Program-made: the position numbers and the translations under genes
Notes under the pieces: generated by a model
What the model was told of the DNA's origin: nothing
What the model saw: the letters and a program-made list of their open reading frames with translations, nothing else
Database searches by the model: none
From: Chimonanthus salicifolius
Lineage: Eukaryota; Streptophyta; Magnoliopsida; Laurales; Calycanthaceae
Reading direction: 5' to 3'
Assembly: GCA_013350335.1 (NCBI GenBank)
Contig: CM023539.1
Location: 35,016,631-35,080,630 of the forward strand
Length of the DNA stretch: 64,000 nucleotides
Part shown: in pieces, positions 36,541 to 48,274 of the stretch
Layout: the number at the start of each line of letters is the position of its first letter
Position numbering within the stretch: the first letter of the stretch is position 1

Positions 36541-37228
36541 TTCAATTCTTTTATGTATGTCAAATTTGTAGAGTTAAATACATTGATTAAGCAAAATTAC
36601 ATTTCCCAATTGATTTTGTCTCTTCATCTCTACTCTCTGTCTCTACTGTATATATAATACTTGTTTCTCAACTTTAGGTGAAGATTGGGATTTTAACCTT
36701 TGCTCAAATGGGTCAAGTCATTGATAACCAATTTCAAAGACACTTGATGATTTTGAGTATCAAGATCAAGTAAATATAAATTGAATTTGGTGGTTTACAT
36801 TTTGTCCATTAGTAGTTTATTAAATTTGTTTTCAATCCATATAATCAGATTTATATATGTCACAAAATTTTCAAAAGAAAAGAAAATGGGTCAAGTGAGA
36901 CTTTTGTCATCAGTCGCACTGGCCATCTGATACCCACCTTTGATTTTGGGGATTAGAATATTTTATAGTTAGCTTTAAAAGTAATCTGTTGTGAATCAGT
37001 TCACACTGAATTTCTGCAAACTCGAAAACTAAGTTGATTCGTAAAAAAGAATAATATGTACTGCTATTAAATTTAGACAAACTCAAGGGCCAACTTAGAG
37101 ACATAAGTTAATTTGATTAACATTACCATATTTGTCCAAAAAAGTCAGTTTGGAGGTAAATCACAATTTCAGTTTTAATGAACCCGGCTTGGATTTATTT
37201 TGGGTCCAGACAGGTTGGGTTTGTGAGT
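36541..37228. other. non-coding stretch, no gene seen
   Basis: AT-rich intergenic DNA between the telomere-binding-protein gene and a MITE. No element recognised. Confidence 0.4.
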
Positions 37229-37441
37229 AAGGGTCAAAAAATCATCGATATCTCAGTATTTCGGATCTCGGCCGATATCTCCTTCTCTCTCCTAATTTTT
37301 TCCAACAAATCTCGATTGTATACATGTGTATATGCAATATCGGTTGATATCTCGCCAGTACAGTAGATACTGTGCATATTGGCCGAGATATTTCGACAGT
37401 AAAAAACCCAAGATACATATTAGCCAAGATTTATAACCCTG
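37229..37441. mobile_element. hAT-type MITE, ATATCGGCC family, short copy
   Basis: The ends are AAGGGTCAAAAAATC on the left and GATTTATAACCCTG on the right, an imperfect inverted pair of the CAGGGGT type. Interior motifs are GATATCTCAG, CGGCCGATATCTCC, ATATCGGTTGATATCTCG and GGCCGAGATAT. It is 213 bp. The flanking 8-mers do not match well. Confidence 0.7.
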
Positions 37442-38225
37442 CTCTCAAGTAAAAGGTAAGGAAGGAATTTTAGACAAGTGAGTGTAAAGCAACTTTGACG
37501 TGGATTCGGGTGTTATCGATGGAAAAAAGAGTTGCTTATTTTTGTCTATGAAAGCCTTCATTCTCATCAAACATAATAGAGTGCATTAAGTAATTCTACA
37601 ATAAAGAAGATATCAATGCATTGGTTTTTATTTTTCTTTCTATCTTTTTTCTCCTTTAGAACTTAGTGTTTGTAAACTAGATAGTAAGTGCAATGTGCCA
37701 TCAAGGGTTTCTTCAAAAAACATTCCCTTTGTTGTATGCCATATTTGGCCCTTTAATCCTTAAAAGCTTTTAACACGATCACTGCTGCCTCTCCTTCATT
37801 TATTTCTCCTCTTTTCCCCATTACATCACCACTACCATTTCACCTAATTCATTGATCACTATTTTCTTAAAAGCACCAACCATTCATGAAATGACATAAA
37901 TTATTGAATGCTGACCCATATTTTAAATGACCCCTAATTTCTTGTCAAAAATAAATTGTAGGGTTCTAACTTGCAGTAAGAAATGGAGGCCATTTTATAA
38001 GAGAAATCTTGATAAAGGGTTAGTCTTATTACGTTGAATTGATTTATAAAATGAAAGTCAATTTATTAAGAAGATCAATTGAATGGAAAATTGATTTTCA
38101 ATTTCTAATAAAAATATTTATGGACTAATATTGACATAGACCTAATTTATAGGCCTAAAACTCTAATTCATGTAAGCTCAAAGAAAATTGGAATTGTTAT
38201 GCAAGCAAACATGCTTGGTCCAACT
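37442..38225. other. non-coding stretch, no gene seen
   Basis: No reading frame or repeat is supported here. Confidence 0.4.
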
Positions 38226-38227
38226 CA

Positions 38228-38422
38228 GAGGGGGTTGGATTGATGGTCAAGAAGCTTCCCTCATGAATGGAGGTCTTGGGTTCGATTCACGCTCAAACCC
38301 CTTTGGACCACGTCCCATGGGATTTCTCTTCATGGATTTATCAGTGTGTCTCGATTGGGAGGTTTACACATACTCGTGAGATTAGTCTTACCTTCAATAT
38401 AGAGTGGAGATAAAAAAAAAAA
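38228..38422 (+). mobile_element. tRNA-derived SINE (family 2)
   Basis: The head GGTTGGATTGATGGTCAAGAA is followed by a good box B (GGGTTCGATTCACGC), a body with ACACATACTCGTGAG and TTCAATATAGAGTGGAGAT, and a poly(A) tail at 38411-38422. The tRNA-like head plus poly(A) end defines a SINE. Worn relatives are at 22765 and 57005. A 62-codon open frame overlaps it and is not a gene. Confidence 0.75.
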
Positions 38423-40000
38423 CTGACGTGATCCATTTAGTTCACCTATGGTACGGGAATAAATTAGGAGTGCATTAGGGTGAAATTACAGGAGAACTGT
38501 GCACCAATAAATGGGTGTCTTTTTTCGCTAGAGAGAGAGATTTTCATAAATTAGCAAAGCTATTGACAAGGGCCTTGAAAATTTTGATCACATGAAAGAT
38601 TTTAGACTTAGTATTTTTATACGACGAAAAACACTTCAGGGTGACAACGTCGTTTATGATGGAAGTCCCCGGTATGGCGGTATCCTTCTATCAGTGGTCA
38701 CTAGTCCATTTCCTCTTCTCATTCCTTTTTTATATAAATGGAAAATTGTTGATAATTAAATTTTAGTGCAATAAATGATTGTGATCTTTAGATTGATATT
38801 CGTTTATATTTATAAAAAATATTTAAATTATTATCCCCTTGAGAATTGATCGGGACACCAGTATATTTTATAATAAGAGACATCAGATTTGTCTTTTTGT
38901 TCACTTGTCTATAATTTAGTAGTAAAAAGGTATACTGATGTCCTTTATTATATAAGAAGAGAGGTGGACCGTGGAAGTTCACATAACACATAAGAAATTG
39001 CTATGTACTTTCAAATTTGATGGTCAATTAATAAGATTTTAAATATTGGGCTTAATCTCGGATTTAAGAGGAATTGAGTCCAGGTCGTATTCTCAAAGTT
39101 TGACTCACTGAATCCTAGTTGGATTTAGGTAAAAAGAATAGGACTTGGCCGAGTCACAACAGGACTTCGTCGTATCATGTAGTAATAAGTTTGAGTCAAC
39201 TGAACTCAGCCAAATTTGAAAACATTAGTCAATTAGTAATATTTAGCCTTCTGCATTCGCATTACTATCTCACTTTATTTTGTGGGAAATGCTAATGTTG
39301 TAAAACATGAAAGGCTAGAGAGTTGGAGACTGACAAAGTCTCAAATCTCAATGGACCACACCAATTTGTTGGATCATATAGGCTGAACTTCACATTCAAG
39401 TTTGGATGATGGAGATGTACAATGCATGATAGGATTGGGTCAAAGCATTGTTTAAAAACTTTAAAAGACTCAGATGGGTCACTTCGAGAGCGATTCAACT
39501 TGACAAGATTTTGAGCCGACGGAGTGGACATTATCTTTTCAATTATTTTCAATTTTTTTAACAAGACCGATAAACTTCTCAACTTAAAGAAATTTCATAT
39601 CCAGTTCGACTTTTACATTTTTGACCACCGGGTCAAAGTCAATACAGATCCTATCAAAATTCTTCCCATCAGATCTAAATTTTGAACTTATTAGACTATT
39701 TTGTAAACCTATATCTATTCACATTTCTCAGGCCCAGGCCAAGGCCCAGGCCCAAGCCCTTCACACTGAGCCCAGGTAACTTTAATGAGACGAATAGACA
39801 CGTGGCCTTCTGTTATCACATGACAAGTCATAGACCAAAAAGGGCACAAAGGGGACAGACTACAACAGTACAACCTATCTAATCAAATAAGTCACATTTA
39901 TTCATACATCACTCAACATGACTGCATGATTGTGATTCCTAAAAGAATCATGTCCTTAGCCCATTTCTCCCTTTCTCAGCCTTAAATAATGCACGCACAC
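38423..40000. other. non-coding stretch, no gene seen
   Basis: AT-rich DNA with a short CCCAGGCC repeat cluster at 39728-39760 (GGCCCAGGCCAAGGCCCAGG). No supported coding region. Confidence 0.4.
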
Positions 40001-40071
40001 AGTTTCTAGGTTTTCCCCTGACACGTGTCATTATTTGATTAGAGTAGAGACATGGGGCCCAGGAATCTATT

Positions 40072-40097
40072 CCCCCACCACCCCCAACCCCACCCCC
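40072..40097 (-). other. potential G-quadruplex (minus strand)
   Basis: The plus strand has four C-runs of 5, 5, 4 and 5 bases separated by 4, 2 and 1 bases. The minus strand therefore has four G-runs with short loops and fits the canonical quadruplex rule. It sits among CACGTGTCA sites (40022 and 40198), giving the block a promoter-like character, but no exon was found nearby. Confidence 0.7.
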
Positions 40098-40854
40098 AAT
40101 TGGCTCTAAAGTGGCTAAACACCTCTTGTGGTAGGTTGGTGCCCTCATTGATGGTCACCTTTGTGGCATTTTCATGGGTTTTTTGTAGCCTATTCAACAC
40201 GTGTCAACCTTCCAGAGCTCACATCTTTGGAGAAAAGTGAGAGCTAATGTTAACTACAGACATTTTCAGCCTCCCCAACTCTTTTTTTTTAAAAAAATAT
40301 TTTTCCTTTCCTAGTGGGCTTTATAATTAAGATACGGATTTGTTTAAGATAAAGAGGGCTTTGTCCAAAAGCAAGTCCAGCCCTCACTCACTTAATTGGT
40401 GATCCACATGCAGTGATTCTATTTATAGAATTATAGTACCAAAACCTTAAGTGTATGGATCATCCCTGCCGTCCAATCGTCATAAGGTGTTCATCGATCC
40501 AAACCGTCCAATATATTATACAGCAAAAGTTAACAGTCTGATTGGTACCTCGTACGGATACATGGATAATATTTTTTTAGGCCCCAATTGATGCTAAATC
40601 AATTCGTTAGTACGAATCTGATGCCCGGCCCAGCCCACAAATAGATTATACCAACTATCAATTCAATGCCATAACATAATCCAATAATACAAGAATCTGA
40701 ACAACGAAGCATTAATCCTTTCCTATGTCCCATTTACAAGCACAAATTCACAATCAATGGGTTTGTAAATTGGGTGGCTTTATATTTTAATTTGCTATGG
40801 AATTAATTTTTTTTAAATCTAGACTCAATTTAACTTTGAGATATCTGAAATATT

Positions 40855-40985
40855 CACTTTTTCAAAATTCTTTGGAGACGATTTTTTAAGCTCAAAATTA
40901 TACATTTTTTAGTTCTGGAGTTCATAAAATTTAGATGAGATGAATTTTGATACCTTATTTGTAAAAATCGGTCAAAAAATGACTT
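40855..40985 (+). repeat. single arm of the fold-back repeat found at 49.8-50.3 kb
   Basis: CAAAATTCTTTGGAGACGAT, CTCAAAATTATAC, GGAGTTCATAAAATTTAGATG and GAATTTTGATACCTTATTTG are in the same order as in the arms at 49826-50290. It is one isolated copy with no inverted partner nearby. Confidence 0.8.
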
Positions 40986-42433
40986 TATTCTACAAAATCC
41001 AAAAATTATAGTTGTACAGAAGATCTGTGCATCGATCACATGAATTGGTATGTTGGTCCGGGACACGTTCATTTTTTTTTTCAATTTTCGGAACAACGAA
41101 GGATAAAGTGAGAATTTTACTTCATCCCATGTCTGCTAAAAGAAAAGTCCCGTCTTAAGATGGACACCCAAACTCAAATTATTGATGAGATAAATAGTAT
41201 TTGAAGCCATCATCAAAATGGAAAATTCTCACTTTTGTATTTTAGTCTGGGTGCTTTACCGCTAATCACCCTTTTAAAGAAAATACATTAGCTGTTTGGC
41301 AGCTCTAAGTTTCCAAAAAACATGTAATTTCAACATCTCGAGAGTTTTTTTTTAATTTTAGTATGATTTTGAAGCTGTTATCGAAAGTGAGAGAAAATCA
41401 CTGTTGAATTCTCCATGTATTAATTATCACTTGTTGTGTGGATCAATTTAAGAGTGAAATAGTCATTTCAAGTACACAGGAATTTTTTTTTCTTACTTTA
41501 AAATAAACAAATGAAATAATAATATGAGCATAAGAAATATAATTTTGAGTATTGACACAACCAAGGTTAAGAGGACGATTTGACAAATCCAAGCCATCAC
41601 TTTTCCTCCTTCACTGAAAGTGAAATGGTTGACATTTGACAAATTTTCTTTTATAAAACATAATACCATCCATCTTATAATAAATAATTAATATAATCTA
41701 AGCTTTGATGGGCAAAAAAATGGAGGGTTGGGATTTTCTAATCACTGGTGTGTTGCTGAGGACTTCTTTCTGTTACCATTAAGCACTGTGGAGCAGATGT
41801 AGCTAAATTTTTTATTGGATAGTAATTTTTATTGTAGAGTAGTATATATTTTTGTTTTATGAGAGAGAGTAGAATATCTGTAATGAGAGGCGTCTCTTTT
41901 TCGTTCTTTGCCATTGAACACAGTGGATCAATTTAAAATTCGTGAATGTTTTGAAAGAGAACTTACATAAAATTTTTGTGTTATAATTTATTTTTTATTA
42001 ATTTTTTTTTAAATTTTATTGTTTGTGAGTAGATAGAAAGACATTTCCTCGAAATACTTTCTGTCTTAAAATCAAAGGTCAAAGAAATGAGAATTGAGTC
42101 GTAGTCAATTGCACCATTGATGAATTGTGCCATGATTTTCATGTTTCTCACGGTTCTGTCGTTGTCACTTTAACTCTCTACTTTAAGGATTCTGAAGGAG
42201 GCTTTTAATTTGGGACTACTTTTTTCTCTCAAACTTTTGGTAACTAACATTTATATTTTCTAACAATCCGATTAAAAAGTCTGAGTGTTCTCATGACTCC
42301 TATCAAATATTTGAATTCTATTTAATGATCATAAATTATATGAGTAGATAGATTATAGTGAAGAATGTCTTATTATCAAAAATGAGACTCATTAAATTAT
42401 ATTAGCCATTGATATTTTAGGATTAAAAATAAG
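40986..42433. other. non-coding stretch, no gene seen
   Basis: AT-rich intergenic DNA without recognisable genes or elements. Confidence 0.4.
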
Positions 42434-42530
42434 GGTAGCAATCTTCCTATGGATATTTTGTGTACTGTAATATCTATTTTGCTCTTCGATTCGACTCGTC
42501 AAATCTTTTGAATCACATAAAGGCAAATAA
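42434..42530. mobile_element. rearranged fragment of the Mutator-like MITE
   Basis: AGGGTAGCAATCTTCCTATGG, TATTTTGTGTACTG and then CTATTTTGCTCTTCGATTCG match, in reverse-complement order, the right half of the element at 27019-27313. Only one terminus is present, and it is cut off just before the hAT-type MITE that follows. Confidence 0.7.
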
Positions 42531-42541
42531 AAATGATGAAA

Positions 42542-42953
42542 CTGGGGTGTAAAAAATGCTCTGGCAGATAATTCGGCCGATATGATTCTCTCTCCTCTTT
42601 TTTTTTTTTAAATATCGGTATTATTTTATTATTTTATTTTTTCTGAATTAAAAATATAAAAAAACCAAAAAAGAAACTGTTTTTTAAAAAAAAAATTGAA
42701 AATGTAAATATCGGCTGATATTGGCCAATATTTTGACTTGGACCCATCACCGTTTTGATTTCTTTTTTTTAGAATACCGATATTAATCATATCGACCGAT
42801 ATCGGACCAATATGATTCGGCGATGTATCGGCCATATTGGCCGATATGAAGGTTGTACGGCCTATGCAATACGTATCGGCCAATATTATACGGGGCTTAA
42901 AACCCTATCATATCGGCCGATACGTTTCGTATCGACCGATATCTCGACTCGTG
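42542..42953. mobile_element. hAT-type MITE, ATATCGGCC family, longest copy
   Basis: The left end is CTGGGGTGTAAAAAATGC and the right end ATCTCGACTCGTG. The 7-bp direct repeat GATGAAA flanks it at 42535-42541 and 42954-42960, and extending to 8 bp gives 7 of 8. In order it holds TTCTCTCTCCTC, AT-rich sequence, and at least ten CGGCCGATAT or CGACCGATAT motifs. It is 412 bp, and its order matches the reverse complement of the copy at 15222. Confidence 0.85.
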
Positions 42954-43229
42954 GATGAAAGATTAGATATTAGTTTTAAAAAGAAAAAAAGAAATTCTAA
43001 TAAATCTAATTTGAAAAAAATAAATTCTAATAAATCTAATTTGGACTCCACATGAAGTCCGCCCGAGCATCAAAAACACCCAAGCATCTCCTAGATTCTT
43101 CTACTTCAAATTAAAATTACAAAAAACATGGACTTTATAGTTGTATATTTCGTTTAATTTTCAATTATACTTCACAATTAAATAAGATCGTCATTTGGCC
43201 TACCGTATCAAGTTTGTAGAGAATGTCCC

Positions 43230-43623
43230 TAGGGGTGAAATCTGGGACGGTTTTAACATGACTCGCATGATCCAACTCGAGAAATCAAGTGGGTTAGGTT
43301 TTACATTTTTAAAATTAGAGTCAGATTGGGTTAAAAATCCGAATTAAATTCGAGTTGGGTCAGATCAAGCTTTTTTAAATTGATCTGACCCGCCCCACCC
43401 TGAATTGTCTCGACTTGACCCACTCAATTTTTTTAATATAGCACTAGGGTTGAGTCGGGCTAGCAATTCAGGCCAGCACTCGAGTTGAGTCGGGTCAGCA
43501 ATTCAGGTCAGATTGGGTGAGCAATTTGGGTCGAGTCGTGTCATGTTTTCAATAATTTTTTATATAGGTTGGGTTGAGTTGTTTTTATTAAAATCCGGCC
43601 CGACTCGCCGAGTTTTAGCCCTA
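43230..43623. mobile_element. hAT-like MITE with exact 8-bp TSD, GGGTC-rich interior
   Basis: The ends are TAGGGGTGAAATC on the left and GAGTTTTAGCCCTA on the right. The exact 8-bp repeat AATGTCCC is at 43222-43229 and 43624-43631. The interior is full of GAGTTGGGTCAG, GGGTCGGATT and GTTGAGTCGGG variants. It is 394 bp with no coding content. Confidence 0.85.
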
Positions 43624-44279
43624 AATGTCCCACTATGTAAATTTGGTCGGTAAAAATATGTCTATTTAAAAGTTCTATATTAAATATTTAGTAGGTAAAA
43701 CTCATTTAGTTGGATCAATCAAGTTGTGTCTTTTAAGTATTTAATTTTTTATTATATTAAATTATTTATATTTTAATTAAAACTTTAATAATATATAAAA
43801 CATAACTTAATTGATTCAATAATATTAATTTTTTACTCCATATTTAAAATAGATCATTTTGATAGATCGAGGTGTTGCATGCCAAAGCAGCGTTCACATC
43901 GAACCCACTTTTGAGGAATTTTTTTGTTTTCCTTTACAAACATCATTTAAATCCTTTATACATCTCGCTTACCCTTGAAATTTGGACGTACCTCAAATGC
44001 ATCCCATATTCCCCATATAGAGGAGACCTAATTATTTATTAATTAAATAATTTATTTATAACCTAATTTAAAGAGTGAAGAGAGTCTAGTTACACCCTCA
44101 GGTTTTTTAACTAGTATTTTTATATGTAAATATATTTTTTTAATTTACGGATGGAAAGTTATGAAAAATCCAATGTAAAACCTCTATTGATGATATCTAC
44201 CATCTTTAAAATAAATCAGATGAAGTCATGTGGCCTCGAACCTGACACTTTCGAATGACGGTGTTTGAAAATGACACCT

Positions 44280-44790
44280 ACAATATATTTGGATAAAGAA
44301 AAGTGGAAGAAATTCCTCTTGAAGAAGTTCAACCTCCCCTATTTTAGACGACTCTTCATGAGAAAGCAGAGTCCATATACAATGAATTTTCTCTCCTCTA
44401 GAAAAAGATGGGTTATATTTGGGTGAGAGAACTAATGAGAATCCATGAGAAGTCTCCTTAGTTCTCCTATTTGAATATCCTTTAGAGGAGAAGGTTGGTT
44501 TCTCTAAAGACCAAACTTCTAGTGAGAGAAGAAGAGAAAATGGTATTCTGTGCAAATGTAACTTAGGTTGTACATGGTCATACTTCTTCTTATTTTTAGT
44601 TTAATAAAAAATTAAAAAAATTAAAAAAACTAATACACAACTTATATAGTCGTACTAAATTGTTTACTCTGAACCATTCAATTTATTAATCTATAAGAAG
44701 TTTAGAGAGGTAAAACCTCATTTTACTTCTCTTACATGGAAGTGGAAAGATTTCGTATACTTTAAGTTCCCCTCATCCAAACACATCTAT
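44280..44790. mobile_element. possible MITE with TTTGGAT-type ends
   Basis: ATATATTTGGATAAAG on the left and CCTCATCCAAACACAT on the right form a weak inverted pair. The nearest subterminal sequence on both sides is GTGGAAG-rich. No target duplication was confirmed. The 109-codon minus-strand open frame inside does not look like a real protein. Confidence 0.3.
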
Positions 44791-44831
44791 GTATGCTCGA
44801 GTTATTAGAACATAGAAAATAGGTAGAAATT

Positions 44832-45678
44832 AGGGTTGAAACTCGGGTTGGATCAGGTAAAGTTTCAATAAACCCAATCCAACTCATGTCAAAAATTATT
44901 GAACCTGACCTGAGTTGACCTAATTACTGACTCGAGTTACTCAACCCGGCCCGATCCGAATTTCTGACTCGACTCAACCCAAGTATTATTTTATAACTTG
45001 GTGTACTCGAGTCGGATCGGATTATTTTTAAATTTCTCAATCCAACCTGACTCAAATTTCATGTGGGCTTATTTTTTCCTAACTCGACTTCACCCGAGAT
45101 ATACAGTAAACCTTTATAATGTAATATGGTTGGGACCATAATACATATATTACATTAAAGAGATTATTAAATTAGAGGGTCTAACAGTATTCATTTCTAA
45201 AAATCTCATTAAAAATCTCACCTGTCATTAAAATGTATTTTCAGAATCTTTTTGTAGAAACAAATCATTCCATTCATTTCTATACAGTTCTCGTTCATTA
45301 AGAACAAAGTGTATGCACCGTCTCAAAGAATAATGAAGCTTATGTAGAAATCTATCTCAGATTACTTTTCTAAAGTTTAGATATAGTTTCTGAGGTACTT
45401 AGTCACTTTTTTAGTAATTTTGTATTCTGAATGTATCGAATATTACTTTACAAAATGGTTGAACAGTATATTTTTTATTCTGAATATAATGAGTACTGAG
45501 TTAGAGAAATTTATTACATTTTGCATGGGCCAAAGGTTAGAACCAACTACCGATATTATTTTAGACATGCCATAACTTTATAGAGTACAATATTATAGAG
45601 AGTTTAGTGTACATAAACATAATTAAATCTATTGATTTCTCGAGTCTAATGCGGGTCGGATTCTAGTTTCACCCCTTT
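44832..45678. mobile_element. hAT-like MITE of the GGGTC type, split by a nested element
   Basis: The left end AGGGTTGAAACTCGGGTTGG and the right end GGATTCTAGTTTCACCCC pair up. The 8-mer TAGAAATT occurs at 44824-44831 and 45679-45686. The interior has CGGGTTGGATC, CCCGATCCGA and GAGTCGGATCGGATT repeats like the copy at 43230. Removing the nested insert leaves about 340 bp. Confidence 0.75.
45104..45609. mobile_element. Emigrant/Lemi-like (pogo group) MITE, nested
   Basis: The left end CAGTAAACCTTTATAATG and the right end, reverse-complemented, CACTAAACTCTCTATAATA match the CAGTAAAACCTCTATAAAT-type ends of the Emigrant/Lemi1 group. TA dinucleotides flank both ends (45102-45103 and 45610-45611). 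It is 506 bp with no transposase reading frame. It lies inside the hAT-like element at 44832-45678, so it is the younger of the two. Confidence 0.8.
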
Positions 45679-45686
45679 TAGAAATT

Positions 45687-46720
45687 ATTTTACCGTTGAA
45701 GAATCTATGGCTTCAAAAATACTGAACCAATGAGATTTTCTTAACATCGTCCATGTTACAAACTTACAATGGAACCCACTACAATCTTTTATTAAAAAAA
45801 GGTTAGATCAACCCACCAGAATATATTAATAATAATAATAATAATACTTTAATTTTCGTTATCGAAATGCGATAAAGTTAGTAAGTGTCAAATGTATTGG
45901 ACTTTGTACTCTTTACATAAATTAATCACAAGTGTCAAACCACTCACATTTTTTTTTTCTCCATTTCCCTTTTAAGTAACCAAGGGTGACTTGAGTTTGT
46001 TTGGATCTCAATTAGTTAATGTTTATGATCCTCTAATCGCGTTTAAGGATGTGCCAACGCTGTTTGATTGGTCTCAATTAATTAAGTTGATTGGCTTCTA
46101 AGTTTGTTTAAAGAGGTTTGACGTGTCAACACAAGAGACACATGATCACGTCAAACCCCACTTCTCCTTTTAGCCTTTTAGTCAACCCAATAACACTCAC
46201 TCGTGTTTCTCACTTCTTATTTTATTATCAGATAAATATTTAGTAAATTTTAGTTATATTGATAATAACATTTCAACTACAGCTTAATAATTTCATTATA
46301 GTTAAAATTGGTCTTTACACTAACAGAAAAATGTGTTTTACAAAAGTTGTATTTATCAAAAAAAATTATAATCAATAATTTTTTAATTCACAATTTTTAT
46401 ACAATTTTTTTAATTCTTAAATACCATTATAAAAATCTCAATCATATCCTTTAAACTCACCAACTAAAATCATAAAATCTCTTATTTTATTTATAATCAA
46501 TGTTTGAGCAAATTCTCTTTATTTTTAAATAATAATATGCGAAGTTGGATGAAATCATTCTAACTAAATCTTTTTTTTTTTTCTATCTGTTAATTATTTT
46601 TATAAAATATTTTTCTTGCCAACATATAAGTAAATTACTATTATTTAATGAATAAATGGTTAAATTTATTTGACAAATAGCTTAAATTATTTTCTTTATA
46701 TATAAAAAGAAGAAAACATA
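45687..46720. other. non-coding stretch, no gene seen
   Basis: It contains an (AAT)n run near 45826-45844 and a loose inverted pair around GTTTGACGTGTCAA (46117) and GATCACGTCAAAC (46144). No supported gene. Confidence 0.4.
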
Positions 46721-46725
46721 GCATC

Positions 46726-46790
46726 CAGGGTTAAACATATCGGCTGATATAAGTGTATCAGCAATACGTACAGTTGTGGCAATAATTCTT
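46726..46790. mobile_element. left end of an ATATCGGCC-family hAT MITE
   Basis: CAGGGTTAAACATATCGGCTG followed by ATATAAGTGTATCAGCAATACG is a typical left end. The sequence soon turns into CTCTCTCTT plus AT-rich DNA, and no right end was found. Confidence 0.55.
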
Positions 46791-47144
46791 CAAAACACTT
46801 TCTCTCTCTTTTTTTTTATTTTTTTGAGAAAAAAATATATGCAGAAAATAGGGAAATGGAAAATTTAGTGTGAACATAATTTTATTAAAAAATCAGTCTT
46901 TTTAGGGAGTATTAAATCATTGAGAGTCAAAATTTCGATAAAAAAAAAAGTATGTCTTAAAATCTTGAAAAATGTCCTTGAAATTTAATAAATATTTAAA
47001 AAAAATTAGAAATTAAGAAACCAACATGAGGAAATACCTAATATGAAGTTCATTTTCTCCATTTTGGACATATATCTTCTATTAGAGTTCATAAATTTTT
47101 TATCCAAAAAAATTGAACTTCATAAAAGTGTTGGAATATTTGAA

Positions 47145-47437
47145 AAATCACACAAACACCCTAAAAACTATATCAATTCTATCAATGGCTCTTCATTCAA
47201 TTCACTAAACATTCATATATCATTTTCTTAATTTTTCAGCAAGAAAATCTAAAATGAGAATTATCTTAGAAAACTAGGCTTTCATTATTTTTTTGAATAA
47301 ACTTGGAAAATCATGCAGACACCCTCTACAGACTATATCAATCACATTAAGTCATCTCCATTCAATTCCATAAGAATTCAATATTATTTCATTAGATTAT
47401 TTTCACCAAAAAAAATCAAAATTGAGATTATCTTAGC
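47145..47437. repeat. imperfect tandem duplication, about 166-bp spacing
   Basis: AAAATCA(C/T)(A/G)CA(A/G)ACACCCT, ACTATATCAAT, CATTCAATTC and GAGA(A/T)TTATCTTAG occur in the same order at 47143-47271 and 47309-47437. The two copies are well diverged. There is no convincing reading frame in either. Confidence 0.75.
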
Positions 47438-47654
47438 GCAAAAATTCAAACAAATGATGAAAATAATTCAAAATTGTCAAATTTTAAGAGAAAAAGTTTA
47501 GAATTGATAAATACCTTTTACACTTGAAGAACTAAGAGCTGAATAATCAAAATCTTACTTCCTAAACTCAAAACTCGAATTTGATTTGAGATTTTATTGA
47601 GTTAAATAAATTAGATGAGTTTTTCAATTGAATTTAAAAAGAACTTGGTAAAAC

Positions 47655-47695
47655 ATTTTTTTTTTAATTTACGTGTTGGAGACTGCAAAAAACTA
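47655..47695 (-). mobile_element. 3' end of SINE family 1
   Basis: ATTTTTTTTTTAATTTACGTG followed by TTGGAGACTGC matches the 3' end of the SINE at 12554 in the same orientation. No tRNA-like head is present. Confidence 0.5.
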
Positions 47696-47757
47696 AAATA
47701 TGTTAGACTTACTCAACTCAAAATCTATTAAAACAAGTCAACAAGAATAGTGTCAAC

Positions 47758-47864
47758 CAGGGGTCGAGATATCGGCCGATGTTCATGGGTTTTTATAAAG
47801 AAAAAAATGAAAGAGAGAAAAATATAGTTCGATATCTCGGCCAATAGCCAGATTTCGACCCCTG
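47758..47864. mobile_element. hAT-type MITE, ATATCGGCC family, minimal 107-bp copy
   Basis: CAGGGGTCGAGATATCGGCC on the left pairs with GGCCAATAGCCAGATTTCGA and CCCCTG on the right. The flanking 8-mers are GTGTCAAC (47750-47757) and GTGTCAAT (47865-47872), 7 of 8 identical. This short copy shows the minimal ends clearly and fixes the family as hAT-type. Confidence 0.9.
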
Positions 47865-48274
47865 GTGTCAATGCTATTAAAATTTATTTTTCATGTTCAT
47901 TGAATAAAAAACTGCATATATCTGAGATATATTTTCAAATAAATTGAACATGAACCAAACTACCAATATTTTATTACGTATGAGTATTTAAAGGCCCACG
48001 TCCATTCTAGGTCCACAGTCTAACTGCTTATATTGGGTCTGGTCGGGCCCATATTTAACTGTGTAACCGGTGCTTCCAGTTCCAGTTCCAGGTAAACGTG
48101 CTAAATGCTTTTAATCGCCGATTACTCTGATGAACTGTTCAAGCATTTGAGAGGAAAAATCATAATCCATTTTCATTTTTCTAAAATTGCCATTTTGATG
48201 ATATATTTTTCTGTATCCTATATTTATCTTTTCTCATAAATTAAATCTTTACAAAATTTGATCTCACTGCAAAT

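Noticed and set aside
44226..44555. 109-codon open frame on the minus strand
   Set aside because: It has no recognisable domain, lies in a possible MITE and has no splice or promoter context.
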